From Chloroflexota bacterium (lineage in GTDB: Bacteria; Chloroflexota; Dehalococcoidia; Lucifugimonadales; Lucifugimonadaceae), in assembly GCA_018650845.1 (NCBI GenBank), contig JABIFF010000002.1:119491-183490 (forward strand): 64,000 bases of DNA, in the 5' to 3' direction. The position numbers and the translations under genes are program-made. The stretch's first letter is position 1. Every line of letters begins with the position of its first letter. The notes under the pieces were generated by a model. The model was given only the letters and a program-made list of their open reading frames with translations. It searched no databases and had not been told where the DNA came from. Positions 51,742 to 61,667 of the stretch are shown one piece after another.

Positions 51742-53382
51742 ATGCATCTGCTTGAAGTGAATAACCCGGTTGCCATTCAGCGCGGCGTTCTAAACGCCAT
51801 TAGCGCAAGTAATCGACCTGAATCTTTGGACAACAAAACCGTTGGCTTAATCTGGAGCGGCACACACGGTGGTGATATCGCTCTTAAACGGGCTGGCGAA
51901 ATGCTTCAGGAGCGCTTCGACAATGTGAGCGTCAACTTTTACACAGGCGGGAACTATCCGACGCCACCAGCGATCGTCCAGCAGGCGGGGGAGGAATGTG
52001 ACGTCATAATCGGCGCCACAGCCGACTGAGGGACCTGTGCGTCGTGGATGGTCCACGACATGATTGTGGTCGAAAAAATGGGCAAGCCCGGTGTTGCCAT
52101 AGTTTCCGGCCGCTTCGAGAGCGACGCAGTTGCTAGCTCTCGCGCTTTTGGAATGCCCGACCTCCAATGGGTCGTTGTTCCACACATATATCGAAATCTC
52201 GATCCCGAAACCTGCCGTACTCAGACTGAAGACGCTATCGAAGATATTGTCGGCTCACTGACATCTTCAATTGAAGCCCGTGAACAGGCAGAGGCAACGG
52301 ACACACGTCGATACGAGGGTGAAGATCGCCATGACTCGATTTTGAAGATGAACCAGGAGTTCATCAATGAAGATCTGGGGGATGGGCTATTCCTGCATCC
52401 CGCCACGGTCGAAGCGGTCGAAGAAATGTTGACTGGAACGAATCTGCCGCCGGATCACGTAGTGTGCGACATGCCTCCCGGCTTCGGAGTGGCAACCGTT
52501 GAGAAGATCGCAATCAATTCTGTGATGGCGGGAGCCAAACCTGAACATCTGCCAGTAGTTATCGCAGCTGTAAAAGCATTGTCGAAGCTAGGCGGGCAGG
52601 GCGGTAAGTCGTTGCTCATGTCGACCAGCCCACAGGCACCTTTGCTGATAGTGAATGGACCAGTTACGAAGAACCTAGGCTTAAACCCCGGTTCTGCACT
52701 TGGTCCTGGTCGTGACAATCAAGTGAACACGCTCATTGGTCGAGCGTTCGCGTTGTGCTTCCGAAATATCGGTCATTGGTACTTGAACAAGATGGACATG
52801 GACACCATCGGAACTTCTAGGAAGTTCATTCAGTGCATTGCCGAAAACGAAGACGCCAGCCCGTGGGATGGTTTTCACGTCGATCAGGGATTTAAGGCTA
52901 ATGAGAGCACAGTAAGTGTGTTTGTGACTGATGGCGAACTCGATGTTCAGGATCAGGGTAATCACACTGCTGAAGGCTTGCTCAAGAATCTTGCCTACGG
53001 ATCGACATTCGGGACGATGAGTTTGCAGAGCCCGCGTAGCGGTCAAGAGCGATTGATACTGATGCCACCCGACGTTGCACGTCCGGTTGGTTCTCAAGGC
53101 TTCACTAAGCAGGCTGCTCGTGAGTTCATCCACAAGCATGCCCGTGGCAGCGTCGGAAAGCTGATGCAGTACATGCCTCTCGAGGGCGAAGCCCGTGTTC
53201 ACGATCACTGGAAATGGCTTGAGAACCTCAGCGAGGAGCAATTGCTCGAGATTACTGTGCCGATAATGAACGATGCAGACGATTGCTACATCCTCGTCGT
53301 CGGCGCCGATCGGGCGAAAACCGCTGTTTTTCCATCTGGACCTGCTCCAGTTACCGAAGGCATCGATCAGTACATGGCTTAG
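51742..53382 (+). CDS. UGSC-family selenoprotein (in-frame TGA read as Sec96)
   Basis: A 546-residue protein if TGA at 52027-52029 is read as selenocysteine. The frame before and after the TGA is the same. AGGAGG lies ahead of the ATG at 51742. The motif is IIGATAD-U96-G-T-C99-ASWMVHDMI. This U-x-x-C surrounded by D and W/M-V-H-D is the hallmark of the UGSC (seleno)protein family first seen in marine metagenomes. The N-terminal part (KTVGLIWSGTHGGDIALKR) looks like a Rossmann-type domain. The C-terminal two-thirds, from about residue 205, I do not recognise. A perfect 8-bp hairpin follows the TGA. Redox activity is inferred from the motif. Confidence 0.82.
52041..52059 (+). promoter_or_regulatory. 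Bacterial SECIS-like hairpin of the UGSC-family gene
   Basis: GTCGTGGA (52041-52048) pairs perfectly with TCCACGAC (52052-52059) around loop TGG. The loop starts 19 bases after the TGA, inside the usual SECIS range, and has G at its second position. The hairpin lies wholly in the coding sequence. Confidence 0.65.
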
Positions 53383-53416
53383 TTTTCGCTCGTAACTACG
53401 ACCTAATACCAAAATG

Positions 53417-53455
53417 AAATGACCCGGATTGCGAATACTCGCAGCCGGGTCATTT
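53417..53455 (+). terminator. Terminator after the UGSC-family gene
   Basis: AAATGACCCGG (53417-53427) pairs perfectly with CCGGGTCATTT (53445-53455); an inner GCGA/TCGC extends it. It is the only stop signal in the 290-bp gap before the kinase gene. The rest of that gap shows no gene. Confidence 0.85.
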
Positions 53456-53672
53456 TGCGTATGAAATACAAACATACTTTGCGGAATTCTCAGTACCGCA
53501 CCGACGAATCCGCAATTCAATTAACGGATTCCCCGATTCGCAAACTCAATCACATACCCACAATGAACCTACTCGCAATACGTGAATCTGATTAGTTCGG
53601 TGTTTGTTAGCCGGGTTATAGGGTCAAGAGCTAATCACGTTTCGAGCCTATTTCGATTAAAGAGAGTTCTGG

Positions 53673-55649
53673 ATGGGTCAGAATCCAATAGAGCCAGTTC
53701 CGTGGCAGCTACCCCAGAGCAGATCTGGTGGTGCTGTGATGCAAGGCGCCCCGGGTTCTAGCTGGCTCTCGCCTGCTCGAATACGTTCCAGCATGCGTGC
53801 CAAACTCATCGTTTTTGGCGCTGGTGCCTCGATACTCGCACTTTCTATAGTTGCGATCGTATCGTTCATCATTACCAAAGACGCGATTTCAGATTCAGTG
53901 ATCAACGGTTTGGCCGCGATTGCTACGACTCAACACCAGCAGATCGATTCGATGTTTGATCATTACACCGATGATCTCGACGGAGTCGCGAGCGACACCC
54001 AAGTTCGTCAGTCTTTACGACACCTCATTGCAACCGACGATCACATTGATCGATTTGTGCTGAATCAGATACTCACTGACCGTGCAACGGTTGGTGAGAT
54101 GGGCGAAGCTTTCGACGTACATGATCTCGATGGCCAGATACTGGCATCTTCCGAACCCGGGCACGTCGGCAAATCGACCTATGACCCGACTGAAGAAGGT
54201 TTCGTGATCGAAATTGGCGCTACTGAGGGAAATGCTTCTAGTTCGGACATTCGCCTTTCAGTGCCGATAGCGTTTGATGGCAGAACTATCGGATATGCAA
54301 CGCTGCATCACGATTCCAGCGATTTGGTTCAGATTGTCACGCGTTATATCGGTCGTCGTGACACTGGTGAAACGCTGGTTGTTGCACACGATTCAAACGG
54401 TGAACTTCGATTTATTACACCGCTTCGATTCAACGACAACGGAGATTTTTATCGACCAATTGACACAACCGATTCTGATCGACTTGAAGTTCGGTCAATG
54501 TCAGCAGTTTCCAGAGTGGAAACTAATCTGTTCGACTACCGCGGCAAGCAGGTTTTTGGTGTGCACCATTACATCGAAAGCGGTGGAATCGGTTTAGTGG
54601 TGAAAATCGATGAAGCCGAGGCGCTGTCTCGATTGGACGGACTGGGCCGGGGCTTAGTGCTCACCATTCTTTTGGTGTCGTTAGTTATCGGCTCGGTAGC
54701 TATTTTTGTTGCCCGCCATCTAATCGATCCCATCTCTCAACTAACACTCGCTGCCGATAGATTCAGCAAGGGTGATCTAGATGCACGGGTAGGTGTGGTG
54801 TCGACTGATGAAATCGGGACGCTTGGTCATGCATTCAACAGCATGGCTGGAAGCATCAAATCAGCAAACACAGACCTGGAATCTAGAGTCCAAGATCGCA
54901 CTGCCGATTTGCAGCGTTCTAATCAAGACCTTGAACAGTTCGCGTATGTAGCATCTCACGACCTTCAAGAGCCTCTCAGGATGGTTTCCAGCTACACCCA
55001 GCTACTTTCGAAAAGGTATACCGGGAAGCTCGATGAAGATGCCGACGAATTCATCGGATTCGCAGTAGATGGTGCAAAGCGGATGCAAGCGCTTATCAAC
55101 GATTTGCTGACTTATTCACGCGCAGGTCGAACAGATGGCCGCTATATCGAGCACGACACACGCGAAATTGTTGAAGAAGCTGTCGTCAACTTAGGGACAC
55201 GGATTGAAAATTCAGACGCTGAACTTCGAATCGGGGATCTTCCAAAACTGGTAGCCGATCGCCAACAGCTGGTGAGCATATTCCAGAATTTATTGAGCAA
55301 TTCGATCAAGTACCGTTCACCTGCCCGAAACCCGATAGTCGAAATGTCATCCGAACGAATCGACGGTGCATGGCGATTCTCGATCAAAGACAACGGAATC
55401 GGCATCGATCCCGCATTTTCAGATCGAATATTCACAATATTCCAGCGCCTACACGGCCGCGACGAATATCAAGGAACAGGCATTGGTCTTGCAGTAGTGA
55501 AAAAGATCATCGAACGAACAGGTGGATCTATCCGGGTGGAAAGTGAACCCGGAGAAGGATCGACCTTCATATTTACAGTTGTAGATCGTCAATCGGACGA
55601 TGACGAAATTGACCTAAATGAAAGGACTAACTTCCGTGCCGCAAGTTGA
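53673..55649 (+). CDS. Membrane sensor histidine kinase with Cache-type domain and HAMP
   Basis: A 658-residue kinase. Two membrane segments (about 47-70 and 328-350) flank an extracytoplasmic sensor of about 250 residues, probably a double Cache domain. HAMP follows ([24 protein letters not shown]), a coiled helix, HisKA with [19 protein letters not shown] (His near 427) and HATPase ([31 protein letters not shown]). The HDLQEPL form is that of kinases paired with Rcp1-type receivers. Such a receiver begins before its stop codon. The ligand is unknown. Confidence 0.92.
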   Translation: MGQNPIEPVPWQLPQSRSGGAVMQGAPGSSWLSPARIRSSMRAKLIVFGAGASILALSIVAIVSFIITKDAISDSVINGLAAIATTQHQQIDSMFDHYTDDLDGVASDTQVRQSLRHLIATDDHIDRFVLNQILTDRATVGEMGEAFDVHDLDGQILASSEPGHVGKSTYDPTEEGFVIEIGATEGNASSSDIRLSVPIAFDGRTIGYATLHHDSSDLVQIVTRYIGRRDTGETLVVAHDSNGELRFITPLRFNDNGDFYRPIDTTDSDRLEVRSMSAVSRVETNLFDYRGKQVFGVHHYIESGGIGLVVKIDEAEALSRLDGLGRGLVLTILLVSLVIGSVAIFVARHLIDPISQLTLAADRFSKGDLDARVGVVSTDEIGTLGHAFNSMAGSIKSANTDLESRVQDRTADLQRSNQDLEQFAYVASHDLQEPLRMVSSYTQLLSKRYTGKLDEDADEFIGFAVDGAKRMQALINDLLTYSRAGRTDGRYIEHDTREIVEEAVVNLGTRIENSDAELRIGDLPKLVADRQQLVSIFQNLLSNSIKYRSPARNPIVEMSSERIDGAWRFSIKDNGIGIDPAFSDRIFTIFQRLHGRDEYQGTGIGLAVVKKIIERTGGSIRVESEPGEGSTFIFTVVDRQSDDDEIDLNERTNFRAAS

Positions 55650-56073
55650 TATTTTGCTGGTTGAAGACTCTCCGGGCGACGTCCGGTTGACGTTGGAAGC
55701 ACTGGCTGACGCGAAAATCTCTAACAACATAAGTGTTGCATCAGACGGAGTTGAGGCTCTCGAATTCCTTCGTAAAGAAGGAGAGCACTCAGAAGCAACA
55801 CGCCCAGATTTAATTCTTTTAGATTTGAACATGCCTCGAATGGATGGACGCGAACTGCTGAGCATCATCAAAGCCGATGATTCGTTACGTACGATTCCGG
55901 TCGTAGTTCTGACCACATCTCAGTCGGAAGCCGACATTCTTAAAAGCTACGATCTGCAGGCGAACTGCTACATCACAAAACCTGTTGATCTCGATCAATT
56001 CATGGTTGTCGTAAACAGCATTCAGGAATTTTGGCTTTCTATAGTCAAACTTCCATCGGGTCAGGCCGCGTAA
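55618..56073 (+). CDS. Rcp1-type single-domain response regulator
   Basis: A 151-residue receiver with no output domain. [37 protein letters not shown] (phospho-acceptor Asp69), [11 protein letters not shown] and YITKPVD show a complete receiver. The VEDSPGDV opening is typical of the Rcp1 group, which pass phosphate from phytochrome-like kinases. The ATG overlaps the kinase stop by 32 bases; an in-frame GTG at 55636 with AAAGGA before it is as likely a start. The two genes form a cognate pair. Confidence 0.93.
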   Translation: MKGLTSVPQVDILLVEDSPGDVRLTLEALADAKISNNISVASDGVEALEFLRKEGEHSEATRPDLILLDLNMPRMDGRELLSIIKADDSLRTIPVVVLTTSQSEADILKSYDLQANCYITKPVDLDQFMVVVNSIQEFWLSIVKLPSGQAA

Positions 56074-56076
56074 ACA

Positions 56077-57753
56077 ATGATTCGTCGGCCCACATCGATT
56101 CTGGTTGTTGAAGATAATCCTGGAGACGCACGTCTGATCCAGGAGTACCTTCGCGAGTCTCAAACACTAAGCGCCGAGTTGGTAAATGTTTCCACACTCG
56201 CTGACGCTGTAGAGGCCATGAACCGGACTACATTCGATGTGGTACTTCTTGACCTCTCACTGTCCGACAGTTCAGGACTGGGCTCAGTTCGGGTACTCAC
56301 TCGCGTAGCTAAATCAGTTCCTATCGTTGTGTTAAGCGGCAATGAAGACCACGAGCTTGTACTTCAAAGTGTTCAGTCAGGTGCTCAGGATTATCTGCCC
56401 AAGGGAGATGCCTCAGCGAGCAATTTGAGCCGTGCAATTAGTAGCGCTATCGAGCGTCAGTCGTTGCTAATAGAACGTGACACGTTGGCCACGATTGGCC
56501 GAATTATCAGTTCTAACCTCGATATCGATGTTGTATTTGGGAACTTTGCAGAACATGTTCACACGTTGATACCAGTGGAGCGCATGGTGCTTTCTTGGGG
56601 CGACGATGAAGAACTCTGTCTCGTGAATCGCCACACTTGGGGAGGCCTAAGTGCTCCGTGGGATAGCGATGGTGAATACATCGTTCCAATCCAATCGTTC
56701 AGTGATTTTTCCGATGCTGAAGAGGGCTCTATTGGGTGGGGATCTCATCTTTTTGGTGAACTCAGTGCCAAAGAACTAGAGCGTCGTACCAGCGATGCCG
56801 GCTATCACTCAGCTATGTTCGCTCCGCTGCGGGCAGGTGATTCGACGGGCGGAGTTCTTTGCGTAGTAACTAGCGAACCTGATGCATACACAAAAAGGCA
56901 TCTGCAAGTTCTCGAGACGATCGCTAGCCAGATTTCAGGAGCTATTCACGCTTCTGAGCTATATGACAAAGCGGTTCTTTGGACTGAGGAACGAGAACAA
57001 AGAATTGTTCTTGAAGCCCAGAAGCAAGAACTTGAACGTGTAAGCCATATCAAAAGCCAGATCATCACAACGGTTTCTCACGAATTGAAAACTCCGTTGA
57101 CTAGCATGGCTGCGTTCATCGATATTCTTTCTCGCAATCGATTAGGAAACCTTGTTCAACAGCAGCTAGATCAGCTTGAAGTGTTACGTCGAAACGGAAG
57201 TCACTTACACCTTCTTATCAACGACCTTCTCGATCATTCACGTGTCGAATCTGGCACATTCGAGCTGCTTGAAATGAACTTCGATGCAAATTCTATGCTG
57301 AGAGCATTGGGTGAAAGCTTTGAGCCACTTGTGAAACATGCTGGCCAGACTATCGAAGTTGATCTGCCCGATGACGAAATCATCATCACTGCCGATCAGA
57401 ATCGCATTTCACAGACGATTTCGAACATGCTTAGCAACGCCACAAAATATGCAGGCAAGGGCTCGACCATACGCCTCGAGGCTCACGCAACCGAATCGGT
57501 ATTTTCTGTATCGGTTTCCGATGATGGAATTGGAATGGACAACGAGGCGGTTGAAAACGCATTCGATCTCTACTTCCGTGGCGAAAACCCAACAACACGA
57601 GCCGTATCGGGCTTAGGGCTTGGCCTAAATATCTCGAAAACCATCGTTGGCATGCATGATGGCGAGATTTTCTTGAGCAGCGAAATCGGTAAAGGTACTC
57701 GAATCGGTTTCGATATTCCCTGTGTAGTTCGTGTTCTGAGTGATGCTGCTTAG
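56077..57753 (+). CDS. REC-GAF hybrid histidine kinase
   Basis: A 558-residue soluble kinase. A receiver (7-125, Asp59 in VVLLDLSLSDSSG; VEDNPGDAR opening) is followed by a helix, a GAF-like sensor domain (about 140-310), a coiled segment, HisKA with TTVSHELKTPLTSMAAF (His near 332) and HATPase (SNMLSNATKYAG, VSDDGIGM, GLGLGLNISKTI). A receiver at the N-terminus suggests it takes phosphate from another kinase and then signals on. It starts 3 bases after the Rcp1-type gene stop, so the three form one operon. Its sensor and kinase parts are related to the GAF kinases at 30209 and 39332. Confidence 0.92.
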   Translation: MIRRPTSILVVEDNPGDARLIQEYLRESQTLSAELVNVSTLADAVEAMNRTTFDVVLLDLSLSDSSGLGSVRVLTRVAKSVPIVVLSGNEDHELVLQSVQSGAQDYLPKGDASASNLSRAISSAIERQSLLIERDTLATIGRIISSNLDIDVVFGNFAEHVHTLIPVERMVLSWGDDEELCLVNRHTWGGLSAPWDSDGEYIVPIQSFSDFSDAEEGSIGWGSHLFGELSAKELERRTSDAGYHSAMFAPLRAGDSTGGVLCVVTSEPDAYTKRHLQVLETIASQISGAIHASELYDKAVLWTEEREQRIVLEAQKQELERVSHIKSQIITTVSHELKTPLTSMAAFIDILSRNRLGNLVQQQLDQLEVLRRNGSHLHLLINDLLDHSRVESGTFELLEMNFDANSMLRALGESFEPLVKHAGQTIEVDLPDDEIIITADQNRISQTISNMLSNATKYAGKGSTIRLEAHATESVFSVSVSDDGIGMDNEAVENAFDLYFRGENPTTRAVSGLGLGLNISKTIVGMHDGEIFLSSEIGKGTRIGFDIPCVVRVLSDAA

Positions 57754-57909
57754 CTCCGATTTCCCAGTGACAATCGTTCGATCCTGAACTTCCCGTTCAC
57801 GCAACGTACCGCGGGCGTATACTCGCCGCGTTCCTGCCCTTTTTGTCGAATGTGATGAACATTTGATACTGATTTTTAAGAGGCGGGCTAACCACGCGGA
57901 GCCGTCACA

Positions 57910-59766
57910 ACGAATTCATCATCAGTAAAACCCACAAGTCCTCAAACTGAACGAGAGCGTCGCAGTGTTCGTGCTCGCCTGACTGAATCTGATCAGGCTG
58001 GAGCAGATGTTTTATGGCGAATAACCAAACTCACGTTCGCCTATCGTTGGCATTTCATAGTCGCCACGATATTCGCTGGCACAACTGCCGTTGTTTCTCT
58101 GTTCATCCCGCGGTTGCTAGGTCAGGGTGTCGATGAAGCACTGACGCTGATTAAGGGAGGAACTGCGAGCAGGGGTGATATTGAGTCACTGCTGCTGAAC
58201 ACTGCACTCCTTGTGATTCTGGTCTCGGCGTTACGTGGCACTACTGGGTTTGCTCAGATGTTTTTGGGCGAAACGCTCAGCCAGAGAGTATCGAATCAAC
58301 TGCGGATGTTGTACTTCGACAAGCTTCAGGTACTCAGCTTCAGTTTCCACGATCGCGTTCACACCGGTCAACTAATGTCTCGTGGATTGTCCGACATCGA
58401 AGGTGTGAGGATGTTCGTGCAATCTGGATTAGTTCAGATCGTCCGAGTCGTTGTAGTGATCGTGGCTGCTGGAATATTCATGGCGCAGATCGACTGGCAG
58501 CTAGCGTTATTGAGTCTTGGGTTTGTTCCGTTCATGGTTTACCGCAGCGCAAAGTTGCGCCTACAACTGCGCACGACATGGCGGAAAATTCAGGATGCTC
58601 TCGGTGATCTGACCACTACGATGCAAGAAAACCTTGCTGGTGTACGAGTTGTCAGGGCGTTTTCAGCTCAGAAATTCGAAGAAGCGAAGTTCGACGTAAC
58701 GGCCAAAGAAGTAGTCGAACTACGGATGAGCGCAGCGCGCACGCACGCCCGAGGCGGAGGCGTGATTTCATTCGCTTTCCTCGTCGCATGGGCTGTTGTG
58801 TTGTGGGTCGGCGGCGAAAAGGTCATCAGTGGTGAACTGACTGAAGGTGAACTCACTCAGTTCTTCTTCTACCTGGCCCTTTTACGTTTCCCTGTGCGAA
58901 TGATCATCATGATCATCAACTCGACTGCTAGAGCTTCGTCAGCAGGTGGTCGTATCTTTGAAGTTCTCGACATTCCGTCAGAGATCGACGATGAACCGAG
59001 CTCAAAGCCACTTCAAATTACTGAAGGCGTACTGAAGTTCGACAACGTGTCGTTCAGCTACGGTGATGCACCCGCACTAAGCGGAATCAGCTTCGAAGCT
59101 CGAAAAGATCACACGATTGGCATCGTTGGCGCACCTGGAAGTGGAAAAAGTTCGATTACGAACCTGATACCTAGATTTTACGATCCGACCGTTGGAACCG
59201 TCTCTATTGATGGCATCGACCTCAAGACAGCAACTGTTCTATCCATTCGAAGTGCGATCGGGTTGGTCGAGCAAGATCCGTTCCTGTTCGATGGATCAAT
59301 ACGAGACAACATTCGGTACGGCGATATCGATGCTTCTGACGAAAAAGTTGAAGCCGCTGCAAGAATCGCTCAAATTCACGATTTTATTGACGGACTCCCA
59401 GAAGGCTATGACACCGAGCTAGGTGAACGCGGCGTGGGGCTATCTGGAGGTCAGAGGCAACGAGTGGCGATAGCTCGAACTTTGCTTACAGATTCTCCGA
59501 TACTCGTTCTGGATGATTCGACATCGTCGGTAGATGCGGGGACCGATGCTCGTATTCGTCAGGCACTAAGCGAACTAACGAAAGGTCAGACGACCATCAT
59601 CATTGCGCACCGACTTGGATCACTACAGCATGCTGACGAAATTCTTGTGCTCGACAACGGCAAAGTAGTCGAACGTGGCTCACACGATGATCTGCTGGCT
59701 CAGGATGGACACTACAAGCACCTCTGGGATATCCAGAGAGGACGTGGCGTGGAGGAATCGGAGTAG
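57910..59766 (+). CDS. ABC exporter half-transporter with degenerate ATP site (no canonical start)
   Basis: About 618 residues of a fused membrane-ATPase exporter subunit. The frame is open from 57892 after a TAA, but no ATG, GTG or TTG occurs until 58114, inside the first membrane helix (VVSLFIPRLLGQ). I give the start at ACG 57910, which has GGAG eight bases before it; a non-AUG start or a local sequence error is possible. Walker A is GAPGSGKSS, signature LSGGQRQRV, and Walker B LVLDDSTSSVD, where the catalytic Glu is Asp. This is the inactive-site half of a TM287/288-type heterodimer; its partner follows. Confidence 0.8.
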   Translation, partial: TNSSSVKPTSPQTERERRSVRARLTESDQAGADVLWRITKLTFAYRWHFIVATIFAGTTAVVSLFIPRLLGQGVDEALTLIKGGTASRGDIESLLLNTALLVILVSALRGTTGFAQMFLGETLSQRVSNQLRMLYFDKLQVLSFSFHDRVHTGQLMSRGLSDIEGVRMFVQSGLVQIVRVVVVIVAAGIFMAQIDWQLALLSLGFVPFMVYRSAKLRLQLRTTWRKIQDALGDLTTTMQENLAGVRVVRAFSAQKFEEAKFDVTAKEVVELRMSAARTHARGGGVISFAFLVAWAVVLWVGGEKVISGELTEGELTQFFFYLALLRFPVRMIIMIINSTARASSAGGRIFEVLDIPSEIDDEPSSKPLQITEGVLKFDNVSFSYGDAPALSGISFEARKDHTIGIVGAPGSGKSSITNLIPRFYDPTVGTVSIDGIDLKTATVLSIRSAIGLVEQDPFLFDGSIRDNIRYGDIDASDEKVEAAARIAQIHDFIDGLPEGYDTELGERGVGLSGGQRQRVAIARTLLTDSPILVLDDSTSSVDAGTDARIRQALSELTKGQTTIIIAHRLGSLQHADEILVLDNGKVVERGSHDDLLAQDGHYKHLWDIQRGRGVEESE

Positions 59767-59768
59767 AT

Positions 59769-61667
59769 ATGACTTCCAATCCAAACAACGCCTCACAGAA
59801 GAAGCCGCTAGAGCGACAGCGACCGGCCAATGCTGAAGAAGAACACTCGAATCTGCATGAGTCAGACGAAGAGATGTTTGCTCAGCTCGATAGCACCGTG
59901 TTCAAACGGTTCTTCTATTACGCGTCGCCGTACAAAAAAGCGATGCTAGTCGCTACTTTGGCGGTGATCGGCTTCACGTTCGCCAACTTGTCGCTTCCAC
60001 TTTTGTTGAAATTCGGAATCGACAACGCCATTAGGCAAGGCGATTCGAATCTTTTGCACGTCCTAGCTATTTCACTCGTTGGTATCGCGGGTCTGTATTG
60101 GTTTACTAACTTCTTGCAAAGCGTACTGATTACTCGTGTAGCACTGACTGTTCTCTACGACATTCGCGCCGATATGTTCTTGCAACTCCAAAGGCTTGCG
60201 TTGTCGTTCTCCGACAAAACTCCTATTGGCGCATTAATGTCACGAATGTTTGGTGATGTTGGTGCTCTACAAGAGATGCTCGAATCTTCTATCGAGATAA
60301 TCGGTGATGTGCTGACTCTGTTCGGAATTATTGTGATTCTATTGCTGTTGGACTTCCAACTAGCGATTGTGACGCTGGCGATTGTTCCAGCACTGTTCCT
60401 GATAAGGGTTATTTGGCAACCGATAGCCCGGCGCGCTTTCCTGCGGATGCGTAGAAACTCGTCAGTGGTTGGTGTGTATCTCGATCAGAACGTTAGCGGT
60501 ATTCGGGTGGTTCAGGCGCTAAACAGGCAGCAGGCAAACTCCGGAATTATGACTGGAAAGATCCGAACATTCTTCTGGTCGGCAGTTCGAGCATCCCGAT
60601 TGGGTGGCGTATTGATGCCAACTGTTGAGTTAATGACCGGAACGGCATTGGCCATCGTGCTTGTGGTCGGCGGTGGGCGGGTCCTTAGCGAATCTATCGA
60701 AATTGGAACGATGGTCGCTTTCTTGCTCTACGTCCAACGATTCTTCGAACCTATTCGAACACTGACAATGCACTACGCTCTTTTGCAACGAGCCGTCGCT
60801 TCGGGGCACCGTATCTTCGAACTGCTGGACATTCCGTTGGAGATCGACGATAAGCCGAACGCCAAGCCTATTGGCGATGTTGAGGGCAGAGTCGAATTCA
60901 AGAACGTTACTTTCGGGTACAACCCCGAACGACCTATTCTCCGCAATATAAGTTTTGTAGCTGAGCCAGGGCAAACTATCGCACTGGTAGGGCCTACTGG
61001 TTCAGGAAAAACTTCGATCACTGCACTTGCTCACCGCTTCTACGATGTTCAGGAAGGTTCGATCACGATAGACGGAAGCGATATTCGTGATGTGACTCAG
61101 GAATCTATTGGCGGGGTGATGGGAATGGTCTTGCAAGAGCCGTTCTTGTTCTCGAAATCAGTTCTCGACAACATTCAATACAACACAGATAACGCCAGCC
61201 GTGAAGACATTGTTGCTGCCTGCAAAATCATTGGTGCTCACGATTTCGTGATGCAGCTTGAGAACGGTTACGACACGGTACTTGAGCAGCGCGGTTCGAA
61301 CTTGTCTGTTGGCCAGCGTCAGTTATTGAGCTTTGCTCGAGCGTTGGTCGCCGATCCGAAGATTCTGGTTCTGGACGAAGCGACTGCAAACATCGATAGC
61401 TACACAGAGCGAATCATTCAAGATGCCTTAAAGAAGCTGCTGGAAGGTCGCACGGCGCTAGTAATTGCTCACCGGCTTTCAACCATTCGCAACTCCAATC
61501 GAATTATTGTGGTTCGAGATGGCGAAATTGTTGAGATGGGAACGCACGACGTTCTAGTCGAGTCGACAGGTCTCTATTCGCAGCTGTGGCAAACGAACTA
61601 CACGTCGTTCGACGACATTGCGGATAATGCCGACGATGTGACTGGAATGCCGGCAAGTAGCACCTAA
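59769..61667 (+). CDS. ABC exporter half-transporter, catalytic partner
   Basis: A 632-residue half-transporter. A hydrophilic N-terminus of about 55 residues leads to six membrane helices. Walker A is GPTGSGKTS, the signature reads NLSVGQRQLL (not LSGGQ), and Walker B is VLVLDEATANID with the catalytic Glu. Together with the gene ending 3 bases before its ATG it forms a heterodimer in which one site has Glu and LSGGQ and the other Asp and LSVGQ, as in multidrug exporters TM287/288 and BmrCD. Substrates may be drugs or lipids. It ends overlapping the converging hydrolase gene. Confidence 0.92.
   Translation: MTSNPNNASQKKPLERQRPANAEEEHSNLHESDEEMFAQLDSTVFKRFFYYASPYKKAMLVATLAVIGFTFANLSLPLLLKFGIDNAIRQGDSNLLHVLAISLVGIAGLYWFTNFLQSVLITRVALTVLYDIRADMFLQLQRLALSFSDKTPIGALMSRMFGDVGALQEMLESSIEIIGDVLTLFGIIVILLLLDFQLAIVTLAIVPALFLIRVIWQPIARRAFLRMRRNSSVVGVYLDQNVSGIRVVQALNRQQANSGIMTGKIRTFFWSAVRASRLGGVLMPTVELMTGTALAIVLVVGGGRVLSESIEIGTMVAFLLYVQRFFEPIRTLTMHYALLQRAVASGHRIFELLDIPLEIDDKPNAKPIGDVEGRVEFKNVTFGYNPERPILRNISFVAEPGQTIALVGPTGSGKTSITALAHRFYDVQEGSITIDGSDIRDVTQESIGGVMGMVLQEPFLFSKSVLDNIQYNTDNASREDIVAACKIIGAHDFVMQLENGYDTVLEQRGSNLSVGQRQLLSFARALVADPKILVLDEATANIDSYTERIIQDALKKLLEGRTALVIAHRLSTIRNSNRIIVVRDGEIVEMGTHDVLVESTGLYSQLWQTNYTSFDDIADNADDVTGMPASST

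Noticed and set aside
51637..52029. Separate 130-residue protein ending at the TGA, starting at 51637
   Set aside because: Residues before 51742 look non-coding, the strong AGGAGG site serves the ATG at 51742, and the frame continues through TGA with family-conserved residues.
51742..53382. Nonsense pseudogene or TGA-to-Trp code change
   Set aside because: Only one stop, in a motif where Sec is known, with a fitting hairpin. TGG is used for Trp throughout, and TGA ends tsaE and the kinase at 53673.
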